From Methanoregula sp. (GTDB taxonomy: Archaea; Halobacteriota; Methanomicrobia; Methanomicrobiales; Methanospirillaceae), in the NCBI RefSeq assembly GCF_028679125.1, contig NZ_JAJRCG010000009.1, positions 1-64,000 on the forward strand: a stretch of DNA of 64,000 nucleotides. The letters are read 5' to 3'. The translations under genes were made by a program, and so were the position numbers. The notes beneath the pieces were generated by a model that did not search any database, had not been told where the DNA came from, and worked only from the letters and a program-made list of their open reading frames with translations. The stretch's first letter is position 1. Each line of letters opens with the position of its first letter. This document shows, in pieces, positions 48,755 through 58,796 of this stretch.

Positions 48755-49132
48755 TCAGACTTTCTTCGTTGTGTCGCCTTTCATGATGTACTTGACGAGA
48801 AGGAAGATGACGAGTGCAATGATCACGAAGTCAATGATCGCTCCCAGGTAGTCGCCGACAAGGAATTTCAGGGGTCCGATATCCAGTTCAGCTGCTCTCC
48901 AGTTGCCTCCCGGAACCACGACTGCGATGATCGGCATGATGATGTCGCTGACCGTTGAATTGACCAGTTTCGTTGCAGCTGTTCCTATAACAAACGCCAC
49001 CGCCAGGCCGATGACCTGGTATTTCTGCAAAAAATCCATGAATTCCTTGCTGAATCCCTCTGCGCCTTTCCCCAGGGTCGAAACTCCTCCCCCGATCAAT
49101 TTTTCAGTACTGCCAAGTGTTTTGTCAACCAT
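48755..49132 (-). CDS. mscL: Large-conductance mechanosensitive channel
   Basis: EFMDFLQKYQVIGLAVAFVIGTAATKLVNSTVSDIIMPII. Confidence 0.9.
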   Translation of the reverse strand: MVDKTLGSTEKLIGGGVSTLGKGAEGFSKEFMDFLQKYQVIGLAVAFVIGTAATKLVNSTVSDIIMPIIAVVVPGGNWRAAELDIGPLKFLVGDYLGAIIDFVIIALVIFLLVKYIMKGDTTKKV

Positions 49133-49272
49133 CAGAGATCACCAGATAGCATCTGAAACGGTTCGTTCCGTCTCATAATGGACGATAGATGTTGATCCTG
49201 ATTAGTGTTTGGGCTGGGGTGGAGATGCGATGGATTCCCCGGAAAAATAAAAAAAATGGCGTGTTGGGGTTT

Positions 49273-50133
49273 TTATATGAGCGGGTCCGGCTGGCTCTCT
49301 CCCAGCGAAGGGAGCTTTGTGGGCTTGACCAGCACCGGTTCATTGGCCTGCCGTATCTTCTCGATGATGAGTTCCTTGCCCCTTTTTGACATCGCAAAGA
49401 TCGGGATTGCGATGCCGGCCTGGACGAGCGCCCGGGGTCCGGCAGCATCGCGGATCGTCTTTGAGGCGCAGGAGGTCACGAGATCGGATGCCGATACCAG
49501 CCGGTCAGCCTCGTCCCGGGTAAGGCCGGTGACGTGGACTCCGAAGATGAAGGTATCCGGGTGGATCCTCCGGATGGTCTCTGCGGCATCCGGCCCGGCG
49601 ACCGTGACCGCAATTTTCCGGAACCCTTTGCCGGCCGCGAGGGTAACGCCGGCAACTGCGTCCATTGCTGCATGCTTCCGGTCAAGGACATACCCGCCGT
49701 CTTTTTCGATCCGGTCCATGACCTGCGGGTAGGGGCAGGTAGAGGCGAGGCCGGACATCCTGCCGCCGATGCCCTGTGCCATTGCCGGCTTCGTGACAAC
49801 GACCGTCCCGGCTCCGTCGCAGGCAAGAACCGCTGCATCGATGAGACCCGCCTTAAGGCCGAAACTCAGGAGTTCCGAAGCCCCGAACCCGACAAACTCC
49901 CGGTTGTCGAGGACTTCGCGGTCCGGTGTGCACATGCCGAATGCTTTTATCCGGTGCTTAATGTTGGCTTTCACGGACTCGGGTTTGATGTCAGGAATCG
50001 GGTATGCAAACCGTTTGGCCAGCGGGCAGTCTTTTATCTTCGGTTCGCCGACTTCCACAACCTTTCCATTCCTGATCACGATCCGGCACCGGCCGATCGC
50101 TTCGATGATGTGCTCGTCCCTGTCGTGTGTCAT
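49273..50133 (-). CDS. Methanogenesis marker protein 8 (DUF2099)
   Basis: EHIIEAIGRCRIVIRNGKVVEVGEPKIKDCPLAKRFAYPI...GFGASELLSFGLKAGLIDAAVLACDGAGTVV; ATG at 50133. Confidence 0.85.
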   Translation of the reverse strand: MTHDRDEHIIEAIGRCRIVIRNGKVVEVGEPKIKDCPLAKRFAYPIPDIKPESVKANIKHRIKAFGMCTPDREVLDNREFVGFGASELLSFGLKAGLIDAAVLACDGAGTVVVTKPAMAQGIGGRMSGLASTCPYPQVMDRIEKDGGYVLDRKHAAMDAVAGVTLAAGKGFRKIAVTVAGPDAAETIRRIHPDTFIFGVHVTGLTRDEADRLVSASDLVTSCASKTIRDAAGPRALVQAGIAIPIFAMSKRGKELIIEKIRQANEPVLVKPTKLPSLGESQPDPLI

Positions 50134-50235
50134 ATACTCGTTCTCAGGAGAATTTACGGTCAGATGCTTAATGATATCCCTGTAGATGCGGGCCAATCCG
50201 TTATGCATATCACGCCATGAGGTGAATGATGGAGC

Positions 50236-50976
50236 ATGAATTCCGCATCGCGCCTGTGGGAGATCGATTCTGCCCGCGGGATCGCGATCCTCATGATGAT
50301 CGTCTTTCACACGGTCTTCGATCTCAGCTTCTTTGCGATCTATCCGGTTGATGTTGCAACCGGGTTCTGGCGGTATTTTGCCTATGCGACCGCGTCGCTC
50401 TTTCTCATGATCGTGGGAGTCTCGCTCGTTGTCAGCTACGCAAAGGCCAGCGCACGGTTGTCCGGATTTCCTCTTGCAAAAAAATTTATCCTTCGCGGTG
50501 CCGGTATTTTTGCGCTGGGGCTTCTCGTCACCCTTGCCACGTGGTTCTACCTGCACGAAGGATACGTGATCTTCGGCATCCTGCACCTCATCGGGGTTGC
50601 GGTGATCCTCTCGCCCCTCTTCTTCCGCTTCAAAACGCTGAATATCCTGCTCGGGCTCGCGTGCATCCCTGCCGGTTTCCTGATCTCGCAGGTGAGCGGC
50701 CCGGCCTTCCTGCTCCCGCTGGGGATTATGCCCGCTGGTTTTACGTCCGTTGATTACACGCCGCTCCTGCCATGGTTCGGCATGGTGCTGATCGGCCTGG
50801 GTCTTGGAGAATTCCTGTACGCGGGGGGCGTCCGGCAGTTCTCCCTCCGGTCATTGCCGGACTTCGTTGTCTCTCCGCTCTCGTTCCTGGGCCGGCACTC
50901 GCTGGTGATCTATCTTGTCCACCAGCCGGTGATCATTCTCCTGCTTGCCGCGATTACCGGCACGAAGGTCTTGTAA
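50236..50976 (+). CDS. DUF1624 (heparan-alpha-glucosaminide N-acetyltransferase catalytic domain-like) membrane protein
   Basis: SRLWEIDSARGIAILMMIVFHTVFDLSFF and subsequent TM helices. Confidence 0.85.
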   Translation: MNSASRLWEIDSARGIAILMMIVFHTVFDLSFFAIYPVDVATGFWRYFAYATASLFLMIVGVSLVVSYAKASARLSGFPLAKKFILRGAGIFALGLLVTLATWFYLHEGYVIFGILHLIGVAVILSPLFFRFKTLNILLGLACIPAGFLISQVSGPAFLLPLGIMPAGFTSVDYTPLLPWFGMVLIGLGLGEFLYAGGVRQFSLRSLPDFVVSPLSFLGRHSLVIYLVHQPVIILLLAAITGTKVL

Positions 50977-51447
50977 TTCTGCCGGTGAATGGTACCTGGC
51001 CTCCATCGTACCCCCCTTGAAGACCAGTACTATTTGGAGCCCAAATCAGCCTCCGTTTGTCAAAAGGACGATTTGCATTTCCGGTTGGAATGGAACCGTT
51101 GTCCACGCCAATGGAATATCCCGCAATTTGGGCGTATTTTTAAAAACGGGGCAAAATTAACCCCACTTGAACCTGCATTACAGCGAGCGTCCAGCGCCCC
51201 CTTTTTTCAGACAGGTTTCGGGACGTGAAAAAATATCCTCTGGCCGGAGGCCGCTATGGCCGTTTTAGAGGGGGGTGCCAGATTTCACGCCGGAGACTGG
51301 GACGCGACCTGTCTGCACTCTCAAGGATTCATGGACGGGACATTTCAAAGAAAATCCGTGCAGCACAATCGTTCCTGGCCGGCTTAAAATAAAAAAAAGG
51401 TGATTGTGTAACATCCACCAAAAGTGCGATAAACCTGAACCTAAATT

Positions 51448-51645
51448 TTCATTACCGCTCTTGGGGGCTCCGGCAAGCCTCCGCCCCCGTCGCTCGGGCA
51501 TCTCCCAGTTGCGATAGTGCCGTATTACCTGTACCTGTGTGTGCCCCAAATTAAGGTAATGCCGAGGCATCGCAATGCGCCCCGTCCCCCTTGGGGGACT
51601 GGCGGCGCAAGAGGGGGGCTGTATTTTTGTGTGCTCCGGAGCGCA
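51448..51645. other. Hairpin-dense intergenic segment
   Basis: GGGGGC-TCCGGCAAGCCTCC-GCCCCC; TTGCGAT..ATTACCT/AGGTAAT..ATCGCAA (51509-51575); GTCCCCC-TT-GGGGGAC (51584-51599) flanked by TGCGCC/GGCGCA; GCTCCGGAGC (51633-51642). Confidence 0.6.
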
Positions 51646-51828
51646 AATCTAAAAAAAACTGTATTGGCTCAATACTATCCATGGGTTAGTAGTGGACTTT
51701 ACTTAATCACCAAAAAAGTACTGAACATCATTTCTCCCCCGGGTTTTCCTCACACTTCAGCGTGCAGTACTTCAGGACTCACCCAAAACTACATTTTTTC
51801 CAGACACGCATACATCAGAATACAACCC

Positions 51829-52671
51829 ATGCCCCAGCTTCTCCGAACCCTCTCAATCCTGCTCCTCATCAGTGTCATCCTTTTTTCCGGATGCACAACG
51901 ATCCATGAGGGAAAAAAGACCGATGGTAACCTATCGCAGACTCCCGGAGTTCCCGCTGCGTCCTACAAGGCCACCCTCAACCAGCCCAATGCGCAATCCG
52001 GGTACATAAAAATGGACTCGGATGTGTACAATATCGGCGAGGTTGTTGAATTCACGGTTACGAATGACGGCTCCGGCACGCTTGCGTGTGCGGGCAATCA
52101 GCCCTCGTTCTCGGTAAAATTCCAGACCGGCAATGGAAAGTGGGCAACGCGGATGGGAACGGAGCAGCCCAATGAAACAGAAAAGTCCTCGCTTGCTTTT
52201 GGGAATTCCACGCAGGTGTACCGTTTTGTGACGGAAGGATGGGAACCGGGCCGGTACCGGATCGTACACGACTGTGGTGTCGAGCGCGAGATCCTGATAC
52301 GGGCATTGCCGGTTTCAACACCTGCCCCTGCTGCCTGCCTCACCGGTAATACCACTAACACGACGCCATGGATTACCATTGATCCTCCCGGCGACCAGTA
52401 CGAATCCCGCTCGTTTACCCTTCAGGGAACGACAAACCTCCCGGCCGGGCAGGAACTGGACTGTGCGATCTTCTCTGTCCTGCCGGAGGATCCGGATAAT
52501 GCTCTTGCCCGGGAGGCGTCGTTCACAACCCGGGTGGAGGAGGGGAGTTGCGGCACCAACACGTGGAGTGCATCGGGAGAGATCCAGACAACCGGGGAGT
52601 TTTTCTTCTGGATCTCCGATGCCGGGCGGAACACGACCGCTATCAAACGGTTCACGGTACTTTCCGTCTGA
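51829..52671 (+). CDS. Lipoprotein of unknown function
   Basis: MPQLLRTLSILLLISVILFSGCTT lipobox; upstream ORF extension lies in non-coding-like sequence. Confidence 0.75.
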   Translation: MPQLLRTLSILLLISVILFSGCTTIHEGKKTDGNLSQTPGVPAASYKATLNQPNAQSGYIKMDSDVYNIGEVVEFTVTNDGSGTLACAGNQPSFSVKFQTGNGKWATRMGTEQPNETEKSSLAFGNSTQVYRFVTEGWEPGRYRIVHDCGVEREILIRALPVSTPAPAACLTGNTTNTTPWITIDPPGDQYESRSFTLQGTTNLPAGQELDCAIFSVLPEDPDNALAREASFTTRVEEGSCGTNTWSASGEIQTTGEFFFWISDAGRNTTAIKRFTVLSV

Positions 52672-52746
52672 ACCGTGATATCCAAAAAGTCAGTTGAACA
52701 GGTAATCCCTTATTTCCCCGGGCATCCCTGTTGTATGTGAACGTGC

Positions 52747-53427
52747 ATGATCCTTCCTGTCTTCACTCTGGTTCTCGAACCCGCAAATCCCCTCCAGTTC
52801 TCCTTACCTGACTTCCGGTCGTGCCTGAACCGGCACCTGGCGGAGTACCAGGCTTCCGGGCAGGCGGGTCTTCCTGAATCGTGCATTCACCGGTACCCTG
52901 CCATCATGTGCAAGCAGGTAAGGAACGATCTTATGCTGATCGGTATCTGCCAGGGTGCACGATTTCTCATGACGCTGGCCGGAGAAAATGCAGAAATTAT
53001 ACCCGGCACAAATGGCTGCAGGATTGTTTCACGCGATGAGGCAATACGTGATGAGGAGTTCGGGACGTCCGGCGCGAGCTGCGAATATGAATTTCTGACT
53101 CCCTGGATTGCCCTGAACCAGCAGAATGCAAAAAAATTCTATGACCTGAAAGGCAAGCCCGCGCGCGACGCCTTCATGCAGAAGATCCTCACCACGCACC
53201 TGAACACGCTTGCAAAATCCCTTGACTATTCCCCTGGTGAACCGGTTACCTGCGTGCCCCACATCCGTTTCATACGGCAGCGGATCGATCGCGAGAACGT
53301 GATCGTATTCCTGGGAAAATTCCGGACAAACCTTCGCATTCCGGAGTATCTTGGGATTGGCCAGTCGGTTTCTCAGGGGTACGGGACGGTGCGGGCGGTT
53401 CTGGAAATACATGAAATGTCCCTGTGA
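52747..53427 (+). CDS. Cas6b-like CRISPR RNA endoribonuclease family protein (orphan)
   Basis: CEYEFLTPWIALNQQNAKKFYDLKGK...VIVFLGKFRTNLRIPEYLGIGQSVSQGYGTV matches the remembered pattern of Cas6b C-terminal domains (Gly-rich loop at the end). Confidence 0.65.
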   Translation: MILPVFTLVLEPANPLQFSLPDFRSCLNRHLAEYQASGQAGLPESCIHRYPAIMCKQVRNDLMLIGICQGARFLMTLAGENAEIIPGTNGCRIVSRDEAIRDEEFGTSGASCEYEFLTPWIALNQQNAKKFYDLKGKPARDAFMQKILTTHLNTLAKSLDYSPGEPVTCVPHIRFIRQRIDRENVIVFLGKFRTNLRIPEYLGIGQSVSQGYGTVRAVLEIHEMSL

Positions 53428-53524
53428 ACGCGGGCACATTCAAGGATTCTCTGTCTCCGCCCTCATAGATCCGTGAGGGAAAGGTCCTGCTTTTTTCTCC
53501 TTGCAGCAAATACTATTCTTATCC

Positions 53525-54006
53525 ATGATCACCATCCGCCCGCTCCGGCCGGACGATATTTCCCGCATCAAGTCCTGGCCCCCCTATCCATTGGAATTTG
53601 CCATGCTCGATTACTCGCTCCGTGACGGTGGCTGGCTCGATCTCTATTACCCGGTTACCGGAACGGTTGTTTTTGTTGCTGAAGATGATCGCGATCTGGC
53701 CGGGTTCTCGATCCTGACCCGCGAACCCGATGGAACCGCGGAATTCCGGATCGCGCTCCACCCGCAACGGCTCGGGCATGGACTGGGAAAGACCATCGCC
53801 CGGCTCACCCTTGAACGCGGGTTCGCCGACCCGGCCCTGCATGCGATCCGGCTCATTGTCAGGAAGAATAATCCCCGGGCAGAACGATTGTACGAATCAC
53901 TCGGGTTCCGCCCGGATGGCGAGTGCACAGAGATTGTTCACGGAGACCCCGTGGCATTCCGGCGGATGCTTATCGACCGGGCAACCTTTGAGGGAGCGGA
54001 CACACC

Positions 54007-54010
<4 letters not shown>
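53525..54010 (+). CDS. GNAT-family N-acetyltransferase
   Basis: [14 protein letters not shown]...[59 protein letters not shown]. Confidence 0.9.
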
Positions 54011-54567
<557 letters not shown>

Positions 54568-54651
54568 CCGGCCCTGCCCGTGCTTCTTTTCCTGCCCGGA
54601 CAACAAACCCGATAATCATCAACTGCCAATAAGTCACCGGATAGTTCCGCC

Positions 54652-55572
54652 ATGTTCTGGGCATTTCTTTCCGGTATTGGTGCGTGTGCCGATGCTGCAT
54701 ACTATATCGTCAATAAAAAATTCTTGCAAACCGTGGAACCGGACCTGCTGGCGGCGTCCGGATTCCTCTTTACAGGAGTGTTTCTCCTGGCAATTGCGGT
54801 TGCCCGGGGTATTCCCCTGCTTGGCCCGGACTTCTTCATTGCCGTTGCGGCCACCTGTGCTATCAATGTTGCCGGTACCACGCTCGCGTTCCGTGCGCTG
54901 AAATCCACGGATATTTCCCTGGCCGTGCCGATGCTCTCGTTCACGCCGCTCTTCCTTGTCGTCACCGCGGCGCTGATGCTTCACGAGATTCCGTCCCTTA
55001 TCGGGATTCTGGGGATCGTGATCATCGTTGCCGGATCGTATGTCCTCAACACATCTGCGGAACATACCCGGATTTTTGATCCCTTCCGGGACATGGTCTC
55101 GCACCCGGGCATTTTTGCTATGCTCGTGGTCTCGTTCCTGTACGCCATTGCCATCGGGTTTGACAAGATGGTGGTGCTGAACTCCGACACGGTCTTTGGA
55201 TCCGGCGTGGTATTCTTTATCCTCGGGTCTGCGTTTCTTGCAATCTTTCTCCTGAAGCATCTCATCCGGAGAAACCCTTCGGAAACCCGTACCGGTGAAT
55301 CCGGTTCTTTCGCCGGCTTCCCTGTCCACCAGTCACGCAGTCTCCTTACGGCAGGGATAGTAATCGCTCTGTTCCTGACCCTGGAATCCATTGTCATCAA
55401 CACGGCATACCTCGACCAGATCGTTCCCTATGTCAGTGCCATCAAACGGATGAGTATCATCATCACGGTGCTGTATGGTGCCCTGGTCTTCCGGGAAGAA
55501 GAGATCCTGCGGCGGGTATCCGGGGCCGGCCTGATGGTATTTGGCGTGGTGTTGATCCTGCTCTTCCCGTGA
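54652..55572 (+). CDS. EamA/DMT-family transporter
   Basis: 10-TM pattern, FRALKSTDISLAVPMLSFTPLFLVVTAALMLHEIPSLIGILGIVIIVAGSYVL. Confidence 0.85.
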   Translation: MFWAFLSGIGACADAAYYIVNKKFLQTVEPDLLAASGFLFTGVFLLAIAVARGIPLLGPDFFIAVAATCAINVAGTTLAFRALKSTDISLAVPMLSFTPLFLVVTAALMLHEIPSLIGILGIVIIVAGSYVLNTSAEHTRIFDPFRDMVSHPGIFAMLVVSFLYAIAIGFDKMVVLNSDTVFGSGVVFFILGSAFLAIFLLKHLIRRNPSETRTGESGSFAGFPVHQSRSLLTAGIVIALFLTLESIVINTAYLDQIVPYVSAIKRMSIIITVLYGALVFREEEILRRVSGAGLMVFGVVLILLFP

Positions 55573-55609
55573 TCGTCAGAATCCGTCAATGAAGTACTTG
55601 AGGGATCAC

Positions 55610-57283
55610 TCAAATGAACAGGGAAACATCCCGGAACATGGCGCTGTCGAAGACACCCCGGTTGGTGATGCGCAGGGACGGGATCACGGTAAGGGCAAGG
55701 AACGAGAGGTACATAAACGGATTCCTGATGCCACCCATACGGCCGGTTACTTCACTCAGATCGCTGAGCCTCCGGACAACATCCTCATAGGGAAGTGTTG
55801 ACATAAGCCCGGCACAGTCGAGGGGCAGGACTGAACTATCCGGGCCGAGAATTGCGACCATGGCCCCCTGTGCCCCGATCACTTCACGTATCGCGTTCCG
55901 GATTGCATCATCGCTGGTGCCGACAGCAACAATATTGTGCGTATCGTGGGAGATGCTGCATGCGATGGCGCCATTACGGAATCCGAAGCCATGGACCAGG
56001 CCGACTCCCGCGGGAAGATCGCGGTACCGGCTGCAGACAACGACTTTGAGAATGTCCCGGTCAAGGTCCGGTATATCATCGGCATTGCAGTCGTACGTGA
56101 GGGATTCGGTTACGATCTGGCCGGGTACAAGGCCGATCACCCGCGCCATGCCATGGCCGGTGATCCGGATGGTCCCGGGGCCGGAGGGAGAACAGCGGAT
56201 GGTGGGGGGAAACGCGGACTGTGGTGCCGGTGACGCAGCGGTTACTGCTGCACCCTTTACGAAAACCTCCCGGATTCCGAACTTCTCCGGGTCATCGATG
56301 ATACAGAGATCCGCACGTCGCCCGGGGGCAAGTGCGCCCCGGTCTGCAAGACCGAACCGGTCAGCAGGGGACAGCGTTGCCATGCGGATGGCGAGTCCTG
56401 GGTCGAGCCCGCAGGCTATCGCTTTCCGGATGCACCGGTCGATATGCCCCTCATCCATGAGCAGGTCTGCGTGGCAGTCATCGGTGGCAAAACAACACCG
56501 TGAGACCGTTGCAGCGGTTACCAGGGGGATGAGCGCCTCGATATTCTGTTCTGCGGAACCTTCGCGGATATAGATATACATCCCTTTTTTGAGTTTCTCC
56601 TCTGCCTCTGCAAAAGTTGTACATTCATGATCGCTCTGGAGACCGGCGAGGATGTAGGCATTGAGGTTTTTTCCGGAAAGACCCGGGGCATGCCCGTCAC
56701 GGATCGATGAGAGTGCGAGTTTCTCCGAAATAGCGCGATCTGCTGCAAGTATTCCGGGGACATTCATCATCTCGCCAAGTCCGAGGATGCCCTCTTTTCC
56801 CATGAACCGGTGCAGGTCTGCTGCTTCAAGCACAGCCCCGCCAACATCGGCCGGGGTTGACGGGACGCAGGACGGGAGCATGTACTGGATATCGATCGCC
56901 GCGTTCTGCCGTGCAGCCCGCATATATTCAATACCCTCCGCCCCGGCAACATTGGCGATCTCGTGAGGGTCCGCGATGACCGTTGTCGTCCCGTGCAGGG
57001 CGACGAGCCGGGCATATTCGGGAGGAGTGAGCAGGGAACTCTCGATATGGACATGGGCATCGATCAGTCCCGGGACGATATATAATCCTGAACAGTCCCG
57101 GGTCTTTTTTCCCTCATAGTCCCCGATTCCGAGGATAGTACCGTTTTTTATCGCAAGGGTACCCGTATCCCATGATCCGGTAAACACGTTGTAGAGAAAT
57201 GCATCGTCAAGAACCAGATCTGCGGGTTTCATGCCGCAGGCGGCATCGATCATATCTTTTGAAAAAGGTTCCATGGCAATCAT
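55610..57283 (-). CDS. ade: Adenine deaminase
   Basis: YIVPGLIDAHVHIESSLLTPPEYARLVALHGTTTVIADPHEIANVAG...CCFATDDCHADLLMDEGHID. Confidence 0.95.
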   Translation of the reverse strand: MIAMEPFSKDMIDAACGMKPADLVLDDAFLYNVFTGSWDTGTLAIKNGTILGIGDYEGKKTRDCSGLYIVPGLIDAHVHIESSLLTPPEYARLVALHGTTTVIADPHEIANVAGAEGIEYMRAARQNAAIDIQYMLPSCVPSTPADVGGAVLEAADLHRFMGKEGILGLGEMMNVPGILAADRAISEKLALSSIRDGHAPGLSGKNLNAYILAGLQSDHECTTFAEAEEKLKKGMYIYIREGSAEQNIEALIPLVTAATVSRCCFATDDCHADLLMDEGHIDRCIRKAIACGLDPGLAIRMATLSPADRFGLADRGALAPGRRADLCIIDDPEKFGIREVFVKGAAVTAASPAPQSAFPPTIRCSPSGPGTIRITGHGMARVIGLVPGQIVTESLTYDCNADDIPDLDRDILKVVVCSRYRDLPAGVGLVHGFGFRNGAIACSISHDTHNIVAVGTSDDAIRNAIREVIGAQGAMVAILGPDSSVLPLDCAGLMSTLPYEDVVRRLSDLSEVTGRMGGIRNPFMYLSFLALTVIPSLRITNRGVFDSAMFRDVSLFI

Positions 57284-57636
57284 ACCGTAATATCGCGGAT
57301 CACGGCGGTCTTCCGATCGCCGTCTTTGAGGATATACACATAGAGTTTGTAATTACCGGGTGAAAGTCCCACAGGTACTGCAACCGTGTTCTCCCCCGTT
57401 AAAAGAGATGCCGGTGCACTGACCACGCCATACGGTTCCTGCGTCAGGCCGGTAATCCGGTAGATGGTCACCTGAACGTGGACATCCGCCGGATTTCCCG
57501 TATTGCTGATGTTCACGAGAACCGACCGGTTGTCGTACCACGTATCACCGATGCCGGTTGAAACGCAGCCGGCACAGAGAATAAGTACCATGAGTGCAGC
57601 GGTTCCGGCAAGTACGGCAGATGGGTGACCTGTCAT
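57280..57636 (-). CDS. Small lipoprotein
   Basis: LAGTAALMVLILCAGCVSTG lipobox, 118 aa; 4-bp overlap with the adenine deaminase start. Confidence 0.65.
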   Translation of the reverse strand: MTGHPSAVLAGTAALMVLILCAGCVSTGIGDTWYDNRSVLVNISNTGNPADVHVQVTIYRITGLTQEPYGVVSAPASLLTGENTVAVPVGLSPGNYKLYVYILKDGDRKTAVIRDITV

Positions 57637-57899
57637 TAACCAGATGTACCCGTGCTATCATAAAAATCCTGTCGGGTGTCTACCCGGCCCGGTCAAGTCA
57701 ACATGGAATACCACCGGATACACGGGGAAAAAACCATATCACAAGAATGATAAAAAGTATAGTGTCATGCGAATCGTGTCAATTATGTATAAAAAAGCAA
57801 AATCTTTAGTGAATATTTAAAAAAATGCGTAATTGACATTCAAAAAAAATCCATATCTTATTATAGTATGGTATATTAAAATCACAATCAGGTGATATC

Positions 57900-58796
57900 A
57901 TACCCGTCATTACTTTTTCCCACCACAAGGGTGGCACTGGCAAGACCACTTCCTGTCTTAACATTGCCGGTTTCTTAGTTAAGGCTGGGAAAAAGGTCCT
58001 TGTTGTAGATTGTGATCCGCAGGCAAACGCTACCGCCGGTCTGGGGTACAGTACCCAGTCAGCGGGCAGGAATATGTATGATGTGTTCCTGAGCGGCTTT
58101 GAGGAGTTTCCCGAGACAAAAATGTCGGATATCATCCGGAAAACCCCGTCGGGAATCGATCTCGCCCCGTCGCACCTGGATCTTGTTGGTGCCGATCCCT
58201 GCCTTTACCGCAGGGAAGGGCGTGCCGGCATCCTCAAGGCAGCGCTTGCTCCACTTAAGGATCAGTATGACTTCATCTTTGTGGATACACCCCCGAGCAT
58301 GGGGCAGCTGGTAATCAATGGTCTCTTTGCGTCCGATCGCGTCATCGTTACCCTTGATTCCGGAACCTTTGCCCTAGACGGGGTGTCGACATTATCAACC
58401 ATCTTTGGGGACATGAAAGAGGATCTGGGCAGGGAAATCCAGCCGGATATTGCCATCGTCACCCGGTGGGGTGAGGGTGGAGCCTCTTCTGTCTCCCCTA
58501 ATGAGACTCCGGAGAAAAAGGATATCTTCCTGTATCTGCGGGATCTCTTTTACAAAACACCCGCGCCGACACCGGAGGAAATCCGGACGGCTGACGAACA
58601 GAAAGCCGAACACGAACGGTTGCTCTCGATGCTCGTTGAGATCAAGAGGCTGTTCCGGACGGTATATACCGTGCCGTACTCTCCCCTCATTTATGAAGCA
58701 CAGAAACGGGGACTTCCGATCTCTCATTTTGCACCGGATAGTAGTGCAGGTGCGGCTTACAAGACCATAATGGACGACGTGATACAATGGAATTGA
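57900..58796 (+). CDS. ParA/MinD-family ATPase (start non-canonical or uncertain)
   Basis: [49 protein letters not shown] upstream of the track ORF start at 58074; no ATG/GTG/TTG in frame after the TAG at 57864; AGGTGAT SD-like at 57890-57896. Confidence 0.85.
   Translation: MPVITFSHHKGGTGKTTSCLNIAGFLVKAGKKVLVVDCDPQANATAGLGYSTQSAGRNMYDVFLSGFEEFPETKMSDIIRKTPSGIDLAPSHLDLVGADPCLYRREGRAGILKAALAPLKDQYDFIFVDTPPSMGQLVINGLFASDRVIVTLDSGTFALDGVSTLSTIFGDMKEDLGREIQPDIAIVTRWGEGGASSVSPNETPEKKDIFLYLRDLFYKTPAPTPEEIRTADEQKAEHERLLSMLVEIKRLFRTVYTVPYSPLIYEAQKRGLPISHFAPDSSAGAAYKTIMDDVIQWN

Noticed and set aside
52680-53524. CRISPR array near the Cas6b-like gene
   Set aside because: No regularly spaced repeats on either side of the gene.
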